From contig JADFNV010000003.1 in NCBI GenBank assembly GCA_022563195.1, positions 52,748 to 116,747 on the forward strand: a DNA stretch of 64,000 nucleotides, given 5' to 3'. The DNA is from Pseudomonadota bacterium. GTDB taxonomy: Bacteria; Pseudomonadota; Gammaproteobacteria; Steroidobacterales; Woeseiaceae. Positions 52,860 through 61,473 of this stretch are shown in pieces. Each line of letters starts with the position of its first letter. The stretch's first letter is position 1. The notes beneath the pieces are model-generated. The model did not search any database. It was not told where the DNA came from and saw only the letters and a program-made list of their open reading frames with translations. The translations under genes were made by a program, and so were the position numbers.

Positions 52860-53849
52860 TTATACCTCGGTCAACCAACCGTGATTATCAGGCGCGATGC
52901 CGTATTGCACATCCTGTAGTGCGCTGCGCAATCTCTGCGTATTGGGTCCGGGTTTTCCGTCCCTGACCATTATTTCTTCGCCGTTGTAAACGAGGCATCC
53001 GACCGGAGAAAGGCATGCCGCGGTACCGGATAGCGCCGCTTCATGGCTGCTCGCAAAATGCAGTAATTCGTCGACCGTGAAATTACGTTCGTTAACAGAG
53101 TAGCCGAGGTCGGCCGCCAGCTTCAGGATCGAGTCACGTGTCATGCCGTGAAGAAATGAGGTGTCGAGAGGTTTGGTGATGACTTCGAAATCATTGATAA
53201 GGAGAAAATTCGCCGCACCCGTCTCCTGTACGTCGCCGTTCGGGCAGAACAGCACCTGGTCAGCACCATACTTTGCTTTGGCAGCCAGTGTCGGCCCGAG
53301 TGCTGCGGCGTAGTTGCCGCCTGTCTTGGTGCTACCGAGCTGCTCCGTTGATCGCGCTCGTTTATCGTCAACGAGTAACTTCAAAGACTGCGCACCGTCG
53401 CCGAAATAGTCGCCAACCGGTGACGCGAGAACGAACAGCGTCGCCTCGGTCGTGGCCGCCGCAGCGGCACCGATATTCTCCAGGGTGCCGATCAGTGTCG
53501 GGCGCAAATACAATGAGCTCGGTGGTGCGGGAATATCGTCAACCTGTCGCGCGACGAGGTCCAACACCATGGTCGCGAGCAAGTCTGCGTCTGGAATGGG
53601 CAGGCACAGTGATTCGGCGCTCTTTTGAAGTCGAGCGATATGATCGTGCAATCGAAAAATACGCGCCTTGCCGTCATCCCAGCGGTAGGCCTTGAATCCT
53701 TCGAAACAGGTGCTCGCATAATGCAGGACATGCGCGGCGGGATGCATCGACAGTGGCGCGAGCGGTTCTATTGCCGGTTGCTGCCAGTTACCATCCGTGT
53801 AGAGGACGATTGCGATGTTGTCGCAAAAAACTGTGCCGAATTGCGCCAT
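52860..53849 (-). CDS. ilvE: Branched-chain amino acid aminotransferase
   Basis: 329 residues from ATG 53849; the upstream frame to 53930 adds residues not found in the family. PLP fold type IV: HYASTCFEGFKAYRWDDG (substrate loop), YLRPTLIG, the PLP lysine in GSTKTGGNYAAAL and VQETGAANFLLI. Transaminates valine, leucine and isoleucine precursors, fitting the ilvB/ilvH and threonine dehydratase genes elsewhere in the window. Convergent with COX15 across 12 bp. CT-rich 5' part is normal. Confidence 0.93.
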   Translation of the reverse strand: MAQFGTVFCDNIAIVLYTDGNWQQPAIEPLAPLSMHPAAHVLHYASTCFEGFKAYRWDDGKARIFRLHDHIARLQKSAESLCLPIPDADLLATMVLDLVARQVDDIPAPPSSLYLRPTLIGTLENIGAAAAATTEATLFVLASPVGDYFGDGAQSLKLLVDDKRARSTEQLGSTKTGGNYAAALGPTLAAKAKYGADQVLFCPNGDVQETGAANFLLINDFEVITKPLDTSFLHGMTRDSILKLAADLGYSVNERNFTVDELLHFASSHEAALSGTAACLSPVGCLVYNGEEIMVRDGKPGPNTQRLRSALQDVQYGIAPDNHGWLTEV

Positions 53850-54059
53850 GAAAATTCTAATCTGGATTAAAAAAACAAGGGGCGTAACTTTGCAACAATT
53901 GTGAATTCTCCGCAAGAGCGTTGACCGCACGAAATGCTCGAGCCTGGCAGGCCCAATGAATCAATAAGTTACGATTTCGAAAATAAGCGATTGTTTAAGG
54001 TGGCAGGTGGATATTACACTGGTGGGTCTGCCCTATATTTTTCAGGATCCGCAACACCG

Positions 54060-55382
54060 ATGAATGCCACAGCCAATAATATCGACGCCTACTGGATGCC
54101 GTTTACGGCGAATCGCGATTTCAAGAAACTGCCGCGAATCATTACCGGTGCTTCCAGGCATCACTACACCATGAACGACGGAACGCGTCTGTACGACATG
54201 TTTTCTGGTCTCTGGACATCGGGTCTCGGCCACTGTCATCCAAAGATCGTGAAAGCTGTGCAGCAGCAGGTTGCGACGCTCGATTACTGCATGTCGTTCC
54301 AAATGGGCAACGACAAAGCGTTTGCGCTTGCCGAACGTGTAATCGAACTGGCGCCCGACGGCTTTTCACATTGCTTCTTTACGAATTCGGGTTCCGAGTC
54401 GGTCGATACTGCGCTGAAAATTGCACTGGCCTATCACCGTGCGCGTGGCGAAGGCAATCGGACGCGGCTGATTGGACGCGAGAAGGGTTATCACGGCGTC
54501 AACTTTGGCGGCATGTCTGTCGGTGGCATGGTGCCGAATCGCAAGGCCTTCAGCGCCAACCTGATTCCGGGCGTTGACCATATCAGTCACACATTGAATA
54601 TCGAACAAAACGCGTTCAGTCGCGGGCAACCCGAATGGGGCGCGCATTTGGCCGACGATCTCGAGCGTCTCGCAGCACTTCACGATGGCAGCAATATCGC
54701 CGCTGTGATCGTCGAGCCCGTCGCAGGCTCCGCAGGTGTTATCCCGCCACCCGTGGGTTACCTGGAGCGGCTGCGAGAAATCTGCGATCGGCACGGCATC
54801 CTGTTGATATTCGACGAGGTCATCACGGCTTTCGGACGTGTCGGTAAAGCGTTTGGCGCACAACGTTTCGGTGTCACGCCCGACATCATCACCATAGCGA
54901 AAGGATTGACGAATGGCGTGATCCCGATGGGCGCGGTGATAGTGCGTGACTCAATCCACAGCGCTTTCATGCAGGGTCCCGAGCACATGGTGGAACTGTT
55001 TCACGGCTACACCTACTCCGGTCACCCGGTTGCCGCTGCAGCAGGACTTGCCGTTATGGACGTGTACAAGGAAGAAGGCACGTTCGAGCAGTCCGCAGCA
55101 CTCGAAGAAACGTTTGCAGAAATCCTGCATTCGTTTGACGATCATGACAAAGTAATTGACGTCCGCAACTTCGGCCTGATGGGCGCGATCGAGATGGCGC
55201 CACGCGAAGGCGCGCCCGGTTCGAGAGGACTTGAGGTTTACAAAAAGTGTTTTTGGGACGAACACGTCGTTCTACGGAATGGCATGGATATACTGGTGTT
55301 CTCGCCGTTTTTGAACTCCGACGCTGACGAAATGGAACAATCATTTGAGGCCATTCGTCGCGTCATGGATTCGATCGATTAG
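54060..55382 (+). CDS. Omega-amino acid:pyruvate-type aminotransferase (class III)
   Basis: 440 residues; the ATG at 54060 is chosen because typical members start with AYWMPFTANRDFK. Class III PLP enzyme: NSGSESVDTALKIAL, YHGVNFGGMSVGG, VEPVAGSAGVIPPPVGYL, LLIFDEVITAFGR and the PLP lysine in TIAKGLTNGVIPMGA. Closest to beta-alanine:pyruvate or omega-amine transaminases. It lies 22 bp before the methylmalonate-semialdehyde dehydrogenase gene, a known pairing: beta-alanine to malonate semialdehyde, then to acetyl-CoA. Confidence 0.9.
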   Translation: MNATANNIDAYWMPFTANRDFKKLPRIITGASRHHYTMNDGTRLYDMFSGLWTSGLGHCHPKIVKAVQQQVATLDYCMSFQMGNDKAFALAERVIELAPDGFSHCFFTNSGSESVDTALKIALAYHRARGEGNRTRLIGREKGYHGVNFGGMSVGGMVPNRKAFSANLIPGVDHISHTLNIEQNAFSRGQPEWGAHLADDLERLAALHDGSNIAAVIVEPVAGSAGVIPPPVGYLERLREICDRHGILLIFDEVITAFGRVGKAFGAQRFGVTPDIITIAKGLTNGVIPMGAVIVRDSIHSAFMQGPEHMVELFHGYTYSGHPVAAAAGLAVMDVYKEEGTFEQSAALEETFAEILHSFDDHDKVIDVRNFGLMGAIEMAPREGAPGSRGLEVYKKCFWDEHVVLRNGMDILVFSPFLNSDADEMEQSFEAIRRVMDSID

Positions 55383-55404
55383 TACCAAGGTACCGGGAGT
55401 TATT

Positions 55405-56934
55405 ATGAGTGCAAGACCCGCCAAAGACGCCGACGTTACACAAGTCGTAGGGCATTTCATCAACGGAGTCGACGTCGCCGACAACGGCAGGACCCTTCCA
55501 GTCACCAATCCAGCGACTGGACAGGTCACGAAACACGTTGCAATGGCATCCGCCAAGACGGTAGAGCGTGCAATCGCCGCAGCCCAGGACGCATTTCCGG
55601 CCTGGCGCAACACGCCGCCTCAGAGGCGCGCGAAAGTCATGTTTCGCTTCAAGCAATTACTCGAAGAGCGCGCCGATGACATTGTGGCGCTGCTGACCAG
55701 CGAGCATGGCAAAGTTCTGGACGACGCGATGGGCGAGTTCAGTCGCGGTGTCGAAATCGTCGACTACGCCTGCGGCATTGCCGAGTTACTCAAAGGCGAG
55801 CACGCCAAGAACGTAGGCCCCAACATCGACAGCTGGTCGGAGTTGCACCCACTTGGCGTTGTCGCCGGAATTACGCCGTTTAATTTTCCCGCAATGGTGC
55901 CGATGTGGATGTTCCCGATGGCCATCGCCTGCGGCAACACGTTTATCCTGAAGCCGTCAGAAAAGGATCCAAGTGCGCCCATGCTCGTAGGTCACTTGCT
56001 TAGCGAGGCCGGGTTGCCCGACGGTGTATTCAACATCGTCAACGGTGACAAGGAGGCTGTCGACACATTGCTCAATGATGCGCGCGTACAGGCAATCAGT
56101 TTTGTCGGCTCAACGCCGATTGCCGAATACATTTACGCCACTGGAACGAAGAACGGTAAACGCATACAGGCATTGGGTGGCGCCAAAAATCACGCCATCG
56201 TCATGCCGGACGCCGACATCGACAACGCCGTCAGCGCACTCATGGGAGCCGCTTACGGATCATGTGGTGAACGCTGCATGGCAATCTCAGTTGCCGTGTG
56301 TGTTGGCGACAATACGGCCGATACGATCGTCGCTAAACTATCCGAAGCTTTGCAAGACCTCAAGGTCGGCAATGGCGCTGATGCCAACAACGACATGGGC
56401 CCCTTGGTTACGCAGGTTCATCATGACAAGGTCCGCGGCTACGTCGACCTTGGGGTAGAAGAAGGTGCCGACCTCGTCGTCGACGGTCGTAACTTGACCG
56501 TTGCGGGTCATGAGGACGGATTTTTCCTCGGTGCCTGCCTTTTCGATCGTGTTACGCCGGACATGCGCATCTACCAGGAAGAAATCTTTGGACCGGTGCT
56601 GTGCGTTGTGCGTGTAGAGTCACAGGAACATGCGATGCAATTGATCAATGATCACGAGTACGGCAATGGCACCTGCATATTCACGCGGGACGGAGAAGCG
56701 GCGCGTTACTTTGCAGACAACATCCAGGTCGGTATGGTCGGCATCAACGTACCGCTGCCCGTCCCGGTTGCGCTGCATAGTTTTGGCGGCTGGAAGCGCT
56801 CGCTGTTTGGCGACTTGTATGCCTATGGTCCCGACAGTGTGCGCTTTTACACGCGTCGCAAGACCATCACGCAGCGCTGGCCGTCGGGTGGAGTTCGTGA
56901 AAAGGCCCAGTTTTCTTTTCCTAGCCATTCATAA
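55405..56934 (+). CDS. mmsA: CoA-acylating methylmalonate-semialdehyde dehydrogenase
   Basis: 509 residues from ATG 55405 (GGGAG five bases upstream); the frame open to 55345 lies in the preceding gene. Aldehyde-dehydrogenase fold with WSELHPLGVVAGITPFNFPAM, FVGSTPIAEYIYA and the catalytic cysteine in AYGSCGERCMAISV, plus SFGGWKRSLFGDLYAYGPD. Makes propionyl-CoA from methylmalonate semialdehyde or acetyl-CoA from malonate semialdehyde, with NAD and CoA. Paired with the omega-aminotransferase upstream. Confidence 0.94.
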   Translation: MSARPAKDADVTQVVGHFINGVDVADNGRTLPVTNPATGQVTKHVAMASAKTVERAIAAAQDAFPAWRNTPPQRRAKVMFRFKQLLEERADDIVALLTSEHGKVLDDAMGEFSRGVEIVDYACGIAELLKGEHAKNVGPNIDSWSELHPLGVVAGITPFNFPAMVPMWMFPMAIACGNTFILKPSEKDPSAPMLVGHLLSEAGLPDGVFNIVNGDKEAVDTLLNDARVQAISFVGSTPIAEYIYATGTKNGKRIQALGGAKNHAIVMPDADIDNAVSALMGAAYGSCGERCMAISVAVCVGDNTADTIVAKLSEALQDLKVGNGADANNDMGPLVTQVHHDKVRGYVDLGVEEGADLVVDGRNLTVAGHEDGFFLGACLFDRVTPDMRIYQEEIFGPVLCVVRVESQEHAMQLINDHEYGNGTCIFTRDGEAARYFADNIQVGMVGINVPLPVPVALHSFGGWKRSLFGDLYAYGPDSVRFYTRRKTITQRWPSGGVREKAQFSFPSHS

Positions 56935-56985
56935 AAAATAACAACAGGAGAAGATCCTTGAGAATAATAAATAGTATCGATCGCG

Positions 56986-57165
56986 ATGCTTGCCGATTCG
57001 CAAGCGCGCGTAACCGTGTTAGTCGATCAAGGACTGTCAGAAGAAGACATCGTCGCGGCGAACCCGCTCGCCTTGTATCACGACGAATGGAACTGGGGCT
57101 TTATTACGACGGAACGGATGACGCGAACGTTGATCCGATCCTTGGCGGCCGAGCAGGCCCAATAA
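56986..57165 (+). pseudogene. C-terminal remnant of a metallo-beta-lactamase-fold hydrolase
   Basis: A 59-codon ORF with LVDQGLSEEDIVAANPLALY and HDEWNWGFITTERMTRTLIR, which resembles the C-terminal end of periplasmic MBL-fold hydrolases. The metal-binding HxHxDH part is missing and the frame is blocked by a stop at 56968-56970, so most of the gene is gone. It sits between mmsA and the M20 peptidase, filling an otherwise empty 247-bp gap. It could be a free small protein, but a decayed gene is more likely. Confidence 0.5.
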
Positions 57166-57181
57166 CACAGCGGATAATACG

Positions 57182-58588
57182 ATGGACATAAAAAAAGCAA
57201 GGAGTTTCGTCAACAACATGTGGGATACGTCGATCATTCCGCAACTCTGCGACTACATCAAAATACCAAACAAGTCGCCGTTGTTCGATCCGGACTGGGA
57301 GCAGCACGGCCACATGGAACAGGCCGTGCAGATGTTAGAGGCCTGGTGCCGAACACAGGAAATCGAAGGCATGCAGATCGAGGTCGTTAGAATCGAGGGC
57401 CGAACTCCCATACTGTTTATCGACATTCCGGGCGCGTCCGACGACGTTGTATTGCTCTACGGACACTACGACAAACAACCGGAGTTCAGCGGCTGGGCGG
57501 AAGGGCTCGACCCGTGGGTGCCCGTCATCAAGGATGGCAAATTGTACGGCCGCGGTGGCGCCGACGACGGTTACGCGACATTTGGTTCATTGACGGCGAT
57601 ACGGACACTACAGGAACAGGGCATTAAGCATGCTCATTGTGTTGTGCTGATCGAAGGTTGTGAGGAGAGCGGCAGCTTTGATCTGCCCTATTACATCGAC
57701 TTGCTCGGGGACCGCATCGGCTCGCCAAGCCTTGTGGTCTGCCTCGACGCCGAATGCGGCAACTATGATCAACTGTGGTGCACAACATCGCTGCGCGGCA
57801 ACCTCACTGGCACCTTACGTGTCGACGTACTAACCGAGGGTGTGCACTCCGGCAGCGCGAGCGGCATCGTACCGTCAAGTTTCCGCGTATTGCGGCAATT
57901 GCTTAACCGCATCGAAGACGAGACTACCGGCCAGTTGAAACCCGAGGGTTTGTATGTGGAGATTCCGAGACAACGAACCGAACAGGCACAGCAGGCCGCG
58001 GATACGCTCGGTGATTCGGTGTTTCTCAAGTACCCGTGGGCCGTTGACAGCCCGTCACCGAGCGAGTCGCCCTATGAACTGCTGCTAAACAATACCTGGC
58101 GACCAACGCTGAGTATTACCGGCGCCGACGGACTACCGGCATTGCTTAATGCCGGCAACGTACAGTTGCCGCATACAACCCTGAAATTATCGTTCCGCCT
58201 GCCGCCGACATGCGACGGCGACGTGGCAGCAGCGGCCGTCAAAGACGCACTGGAGGCCGATACACCACCGCTGAGCCAGGTCGAATTCGATGTCGAATCG
58301 ACGATGGCTGGCTGGAACGCGCCGCCCGTTGCCGACTGGCTCGAAACGTCGATGAACAAGGCGTCGGAGGCTTTCTTTGGCAAGGCGTCGATGTACATGG
58401 GCACCGGCGGCACGATCCCGTTCATGGGTATGCTCGGCGAGAAGTTTCCGGAGGCGCAATTTCTGGTCACGGGCCTGCTCGGACCCAGATCCAATGCACA
58501 TGGACCTAATGAGTTCCTGCACATTGAGACGGGCAAGCGGCTGACCACCTGCGTCGCGCAGGTCCTCGAAGATCACTTTAATCGATAG
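57182..58588 (+). CDS. M20-family metallopeptidase (CNDP-like dipeptidase)
   Basis: 468 residues, the size of M20 dipeptidases. Metal ligands can be placed in LYGHYDKQPE (His), GRGGADDGYA (bridging Asp), EGCEESGS (catalytic Glu and ligand Glu), CLDAECGNYD (Asp) and SNAHGPNEF (His). The insert domain (about 205-375) is the usual lid/dimerisation part. Many members cleave dipeptides with a free carboxylate, including beta-Ala-His. No signal peptide. The neighbouring aminotransferase and dehydrogenase suggest that released beta-amino acids may be degraded by the same operon; this is inference. Confidence 0.9.
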   Translation: MDIKKARSFVNNMWDTSIIPQLCDYIKIPNKSPLFDPDWEQHGHMEQAVQMLEAWCRTQEIEGMQIEVVRIEGRTPILFIDIPGASDDVVLLYGHYDKQPEFSGWAEGLDPWVPVIKDGKLYGRGGADDGYATFGSLTAIRTLQEQGIKHAHCVVLIEGCEESGSFDLPYYIDLLGDRIGSPSLVVCLDAECGNYDQLWCTTSLRGNLTGTLRVDVLTEGVHSGSASGIVPSSFRVLRQLLNRIEDETTGQLKPEGLYVEIPRQRTEQAQQAADTLGDSVFLKYPWAVDSPSPSESPYELLLNNTWRPTLSITGADGLPALLNAGNVQLPHTTLKLSFRLPPTCDGDVAAAAVKDALEADTPPLSQVEFDVESTMAGWNAPPVADWLETSMNKASEAFFGKASMYMGTGGTIPFMGMLGEKFPEAQFLVTGLLGPRSNAHGPNEFLHIETGKRLTTCVAQVLEDHFNR

Positions 58589-58598
58589 CTGTCGGTCG

Positions 58599-59468
58599 TC
58601 AGGATTTGCTATAGGTCAGCGACGTTATCTGTTCCGATATAAGGCCGATCAGGAAAACGATCACGGCGGCGCTGAAAACGAGCACGCTCATATTGGTTAG
58701 TCGGCCCACCGTGAAATATGTGTAAGCGTAGTAGCCAAGACCAGTGACAAAGAAAAGGCCACTGATCGGCAGGAATATCTTGAGCGGCGAATACAATGTC
58801 GCAATCTTGAAAATGATGACAAGAAACCGAACACCGTCGCGAACGGGTCGAATGTGGCTCTTGCCCACGCGGTCTGCTGCCTTGATCGGTTCAAAACAGA
58901 CCGGGTAGCCGGAGCGCAGGAAAGCCATCGTAATGGTCGTCGGATACGAGAACCCGTTGGGCAGCAAGTAAAGGAATTGCTTGAACAGGTTCGCACGCAC
59001 GGCGCGAAAACCCGACGTCAGATCCAGTATTCGCCGTCCACTTAACATCGACGCCAATTCATTGTAAAAGCCGTTCGCAAACAGTTTTCCAACGCTGGCA
59101 TGCGATCCGGAATCGCGGGCGCCAATGGCCATTTGATAACCTGCGTCGAGTTTGTCGAGCAATTTGCCAAGCTCACGGGGATCGTGCTGTCCATCGCCGT
59201 CCATAAAGGCCAGGATCTCGCCTCTTGCGGCCCGCGCACCGGTCTTCACGGCGGCGCCATTGCCGAGACTCTCAGGATGGCAAATAACTCTCGCACCAGC
59301 CTGCCCGGCGACTTCCGCCGTGTTATCAGTCGAGCCATCATCAACGACGATAATTTCAGCCTCCGGGTACTCTGTCTTTGCCGCTGCAACGACGCTGCTG
59401 ATCGAGGCGGCTTCGTTCTTCGCGGGAATGACTATCGATAACGCAACTGAATTCGATTCCTGACTCAT
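58599..59468 (-). CDS. GT2 glycosyltransferase, dolichyl/undecaprenyl-phosphate-sugar synthase-like
   Basis: 289 residues. GT-A fold with SIVIPAKNEAASI, IVVDDGSTDNT, LGNGAAVKTGARAARGE and AFMDGDGQHDP (DxD), LTSGFRAVRANLF, then two C-terminal helices (about 218-240 and 250-275). This matches DPM1/ArnC-type polyprenyl-phosphate hexosyl synthases. It ends 10 bp from the M20 gene (convergent) and overlaps the TPR membrane protein by ATGA. Probably supplies a lipid-linked sugar for glycan or protein modification. Confidence 0.92.
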   Translation of the reverse strand: MSQESNSVALSIVIPAKNEAASISSVVAAAKTEYPEAEIIVVDDGSTDNTAEVAGQAGARVICHPESLGNGAAVKTGARAARGEILAFMDGDGQHDPRELGKLLDKLDAGYQMAIGARDSGSHASVGKLFANGFYNELASMLSGRRILDLTSGFRAVRANLFKQFLYLLPNGFSYPTTITMAFLRSGYPVCFEPIKAADRVGKSHIRPVRDGVRFLVIIFKIATLYSPLKIFLPISGLFFVTGLGYYAYTYFTVGRLTNMSVLVFSAAVIVFLIGLISEQITSLTYSKS

Positions 59469-60040
59469 GGTGCCTCGGTCTCCGTGCCTGTATCGAGCTG
59501 ATGCGATGGATCGCGCTTCGAATATTGCTCAAGTTCTGAATTGTATAAACGCAGGCCACCCAGGTCACGCTGCCACATCATCGCCCGCATCGGGTTGGCC
59601 GGCTTGCGAGTTTCCGCATCTTTAATAAATTCGTAGGCCGCTGCGAATTCGCCCGCACCAGCCAACGCAGTAACCATCATCATATTCAATTCCGACGCAG
59701 GTCGATATTCGATTGCCCGTCGCAAATTGTCAATCGTGGCGGCATAGTCGTGCTCTTTCCTTGCGATGCTCGCCATGAAGTTTCGATGCTCAAGGAGTTC
59801 CTGCAGACCTACTATCACGGCGCAACTGACGACCAAGACCTGCATTTTGACACCGGGCCGGCGGCTGAAGTCGCGCTCGTTAACTACATGATAATAATGG
59901 AGATCGCTAATGCTGATGATCGTCCACATTGGCAGCAGGACAATTTTTTTGGCAATCTGTACGGGTGCGATTTGACACGGGCCCAATAGCAAAGGCTTAA
60001 TAAATTTATAAATAACTCCAAAAGTCACACTCGGTAGCAT
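59465..60040 (-). CDS. Membrane protein with C-terminal TPR-like helices
   Basis: Start is uncertain: ATG 60040 is taken because upstream starts overlap the lipoprotein gene on the other strand (its ATG at 60075). About 191 residues with two hydrophobic helices (IAKKIVLLPMWTIISIS and VLVVSCAVIVGLQEL) and a C-terminal TPR-like region (YAATIDNLRRAIEYRPASEL onward). The end is polar and acidic. Could belong to the Wzy/PglL-like O-antigen ligases with C-terminal TPR, here shortened. Coupled to the glycosyltransferase by ATGA. Confidence 0.55.
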   Translation of the reverse strand: MLPSVTFGVIYKFIKPLLLGPCQIAPVQIAKKIVLLPMWTIISISDLHYYHVVNERDFSRRPGVKMQVLVVSCAVIVGLQELLEHRNFMASIARKEHDYAATIDNLRRAIEYRPASELNMMMVTALAGAGEFAAAYEFIKDAETRKPANPMRAMMWQRDLGGLRLYNSELEQYSKRDPSHQLDTGTETEAP

Positions 60041-60074
60041 GCGAAACCGAGCCAAAACAGGCAAAATCGCCGTC

Positions 60075-60851
60075 ATGCAGACACGCTTTATATTCGCGTT
60101 TACTACCGTGACATTGCTACTACTCGTCTCTCTCGAGGGGTGTGTATCGACAACGCGGACAGCGTTCGCCAGTGCTGGTGACAGTTCGGAGTGCGTCGTT
60201 TTACTGCACGGGCTCAATCGCAGCTGGCGCGCGATGCAGCCGATGGCCGAGGCGCTGCGCGATGCCGGTTTCTCGACTGCCAATGTCGACTATCCGTCCC
60301 AATCCGGACCCGTTGAGGAACTGGCACCGCTCGCGGTCAATGCCGGGCTGGAAGAATGCCGACGCTCCGGCGCCAATCGCATCCACTTCGTAACGCACTC
60401 GATCGGCGGAATCCTGTTGCGCTACGCGCACCAACAGGCGCCCATACCGGATCTCGGTCGAGTCGTCATGCTCGCGCCGCCGAACCATGGCAGTGAGGTC
60501 GTCGATATTACGAGAGACTGGCCGACTTCCGAATTATTTGCCGGCGAGGCCGGATTGCAGATGGGAACTGACGCAGACAGCATCCCGGCAAAACTCGGCC
60601 CGGTTGATTTCGAACTGGGTGTTATCGCAGGCACCGGATCGATCAATCCGGTCATGTCGGCAATGTTGCCCAATCCAGATGATGGCAAGGTGTCAGTTGC
60701 CAGTACGCGGGTTGATGGCATGGATGACTTCCTGCTGGTCGAGAATTCGCATCACTTCATCATTACCAGCGAAATGGCAATCCGGAACACCAGCTCATTC
60801 CTGCGAACCGGATCGTTTGTGGATTCAATCGGGATTATCGAATACCAATGA
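60075..60851 (+). CDS. Lipase-like alpha/beta-hydrolase, probable lipoprotein
   Basis: 258 residues from ATG 60075. Signal ends in LVSLEGC, a lipobox-like site. Hydrolase core: VVLLHGLNRSWRAMQPMAEAL (oxyanion), nucleophile serine in THSIGGILLRY (THSIGG in place of GHSMG), NPDDGKVSVASTR (Asp) and ENSHHFIIT (His). Similar to triacylglycerol lipase-like proteins of the periplasm. The nearby stem-loop at 60863 ends it. Substrate unknown. Confidence 0.82.
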   Translation: MQTRFIFAFTTVTLLLLVSLEGCVSTTRTAFASAGDSSECVVLLHGLNRSWRAMQPMAEALRDAGFSTANVDYPSQSGPVEELAPLAVNAGLEECRRSGANRIHFVTHSIGGILLRYAHQQAPIPDLGRVVMLAPPNHGSEVVDITRDWPTSELFAGEAGLQMGTDADSIPAKLGPVDFELGVIAGTGSINPVMSAMLPNPDDGKVSVASTRVDGMDDFLLVENSHHFIITSEMAIRNTSSFLRTGSFVDSIGIIEYQ

Positions 60852-60862
60852 TTGCTAAATAC

Positions 60863-60885
60863 TCCGTCAAGATGCTGTTGACGGA
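60863..60885. terminator. Stem-loop between convergent genes
   Basis: TCCGTCAA (60863-60870) and TTGACGGA (60878-60885) form an 8-bp stem around a 7-base loop. It lies between the lipase-like gene and the DUF4124 gene, both ending here, and could act for both. There is no U-run, so it may be a processing or weak terminator site. Confidence 0.55.
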
Positions 60886-60888
60886 ATA

Positions 60889-61371
60889 CTAACCGCAGTA
60901 GTCTTCTTTTTTTGCCTTTGTTGCGGCGATCGTCGCGGCCGTTTCCACCTCACTCAGAATTTCCCGCTCGCCACTCTCATTGGTACGATATAGCTGCGGG
61001 GCATTGAGATACGAATCGAGTACTTCTGTCGCACGCTTGCAATAATATGCTTCGGCTACCGCACGCTCCGCGCGCTGTTCATCCGTTTCACCCGGGAGGC
61101 GGTCATCACCTGACTTGGACTTGCTGTCAGTTTCTGCAACTATATCAAGCGCTTCCCTGGACACCCACACGAGCTGGACTGCGACCGCATCTTCGTGATC
61201 CGGCGTATCGCCATAGTGCACTTTGTCGAATTCGTCAATCCAAGTGTAAATGGGTTTCATCGTGTCGACAAAGTGAGTATTGCCGTAGGCATCGACCCAT
61301 TTCCAGACGTCAGCATCTGCGGTAACGCAAAGACCGAACATGAGAACGCCAATAGTCAGCAATTTGTTCAT
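60889..61371 (-). CDS. Exported protein with duplicated DUF4124-like segments
   Basis: 160 residues from ATG 61371, with AGGAG six bases upstream and a clean signal (LLTIGVLMFGLCVTADA). Two short blocks of the same type, DVWKWVDAYGNTHFVDT and YTWIDEFDKVHYGDTPDH, are the DUF4124 signature, in a tandem pair. The rest is polar; a CxxxxxxLDSY helix and a final DYCG pair suggest a disulfide. Function unknown; members are usually periplasmic. Confidence 0.75.
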   Translation of the reverse strand: MNKLLTIGVLMFGLCVTADADVWKWVDAYGNTHFVDTMKPIYTWIDEFDKVHYGDTPDHEDAVAVQLVWVSREALDIVAETDSKSKSGDDRLPGETDEQRAERAVAEAYYCKRATEVLDSYLNAPQLYRTNESGEREILSEVETAATIAATKAKKEDYCG

Positions 61372-61473
61372 AGCCACTCCTGTGCCACAAAGTATGGGCT
61401 CTGAGGCCTGCAAATCCGCTGACTGGCGTCACAAAATTACACAGAAGACTACTGGCTGAGGCCTTGGTGCCGC

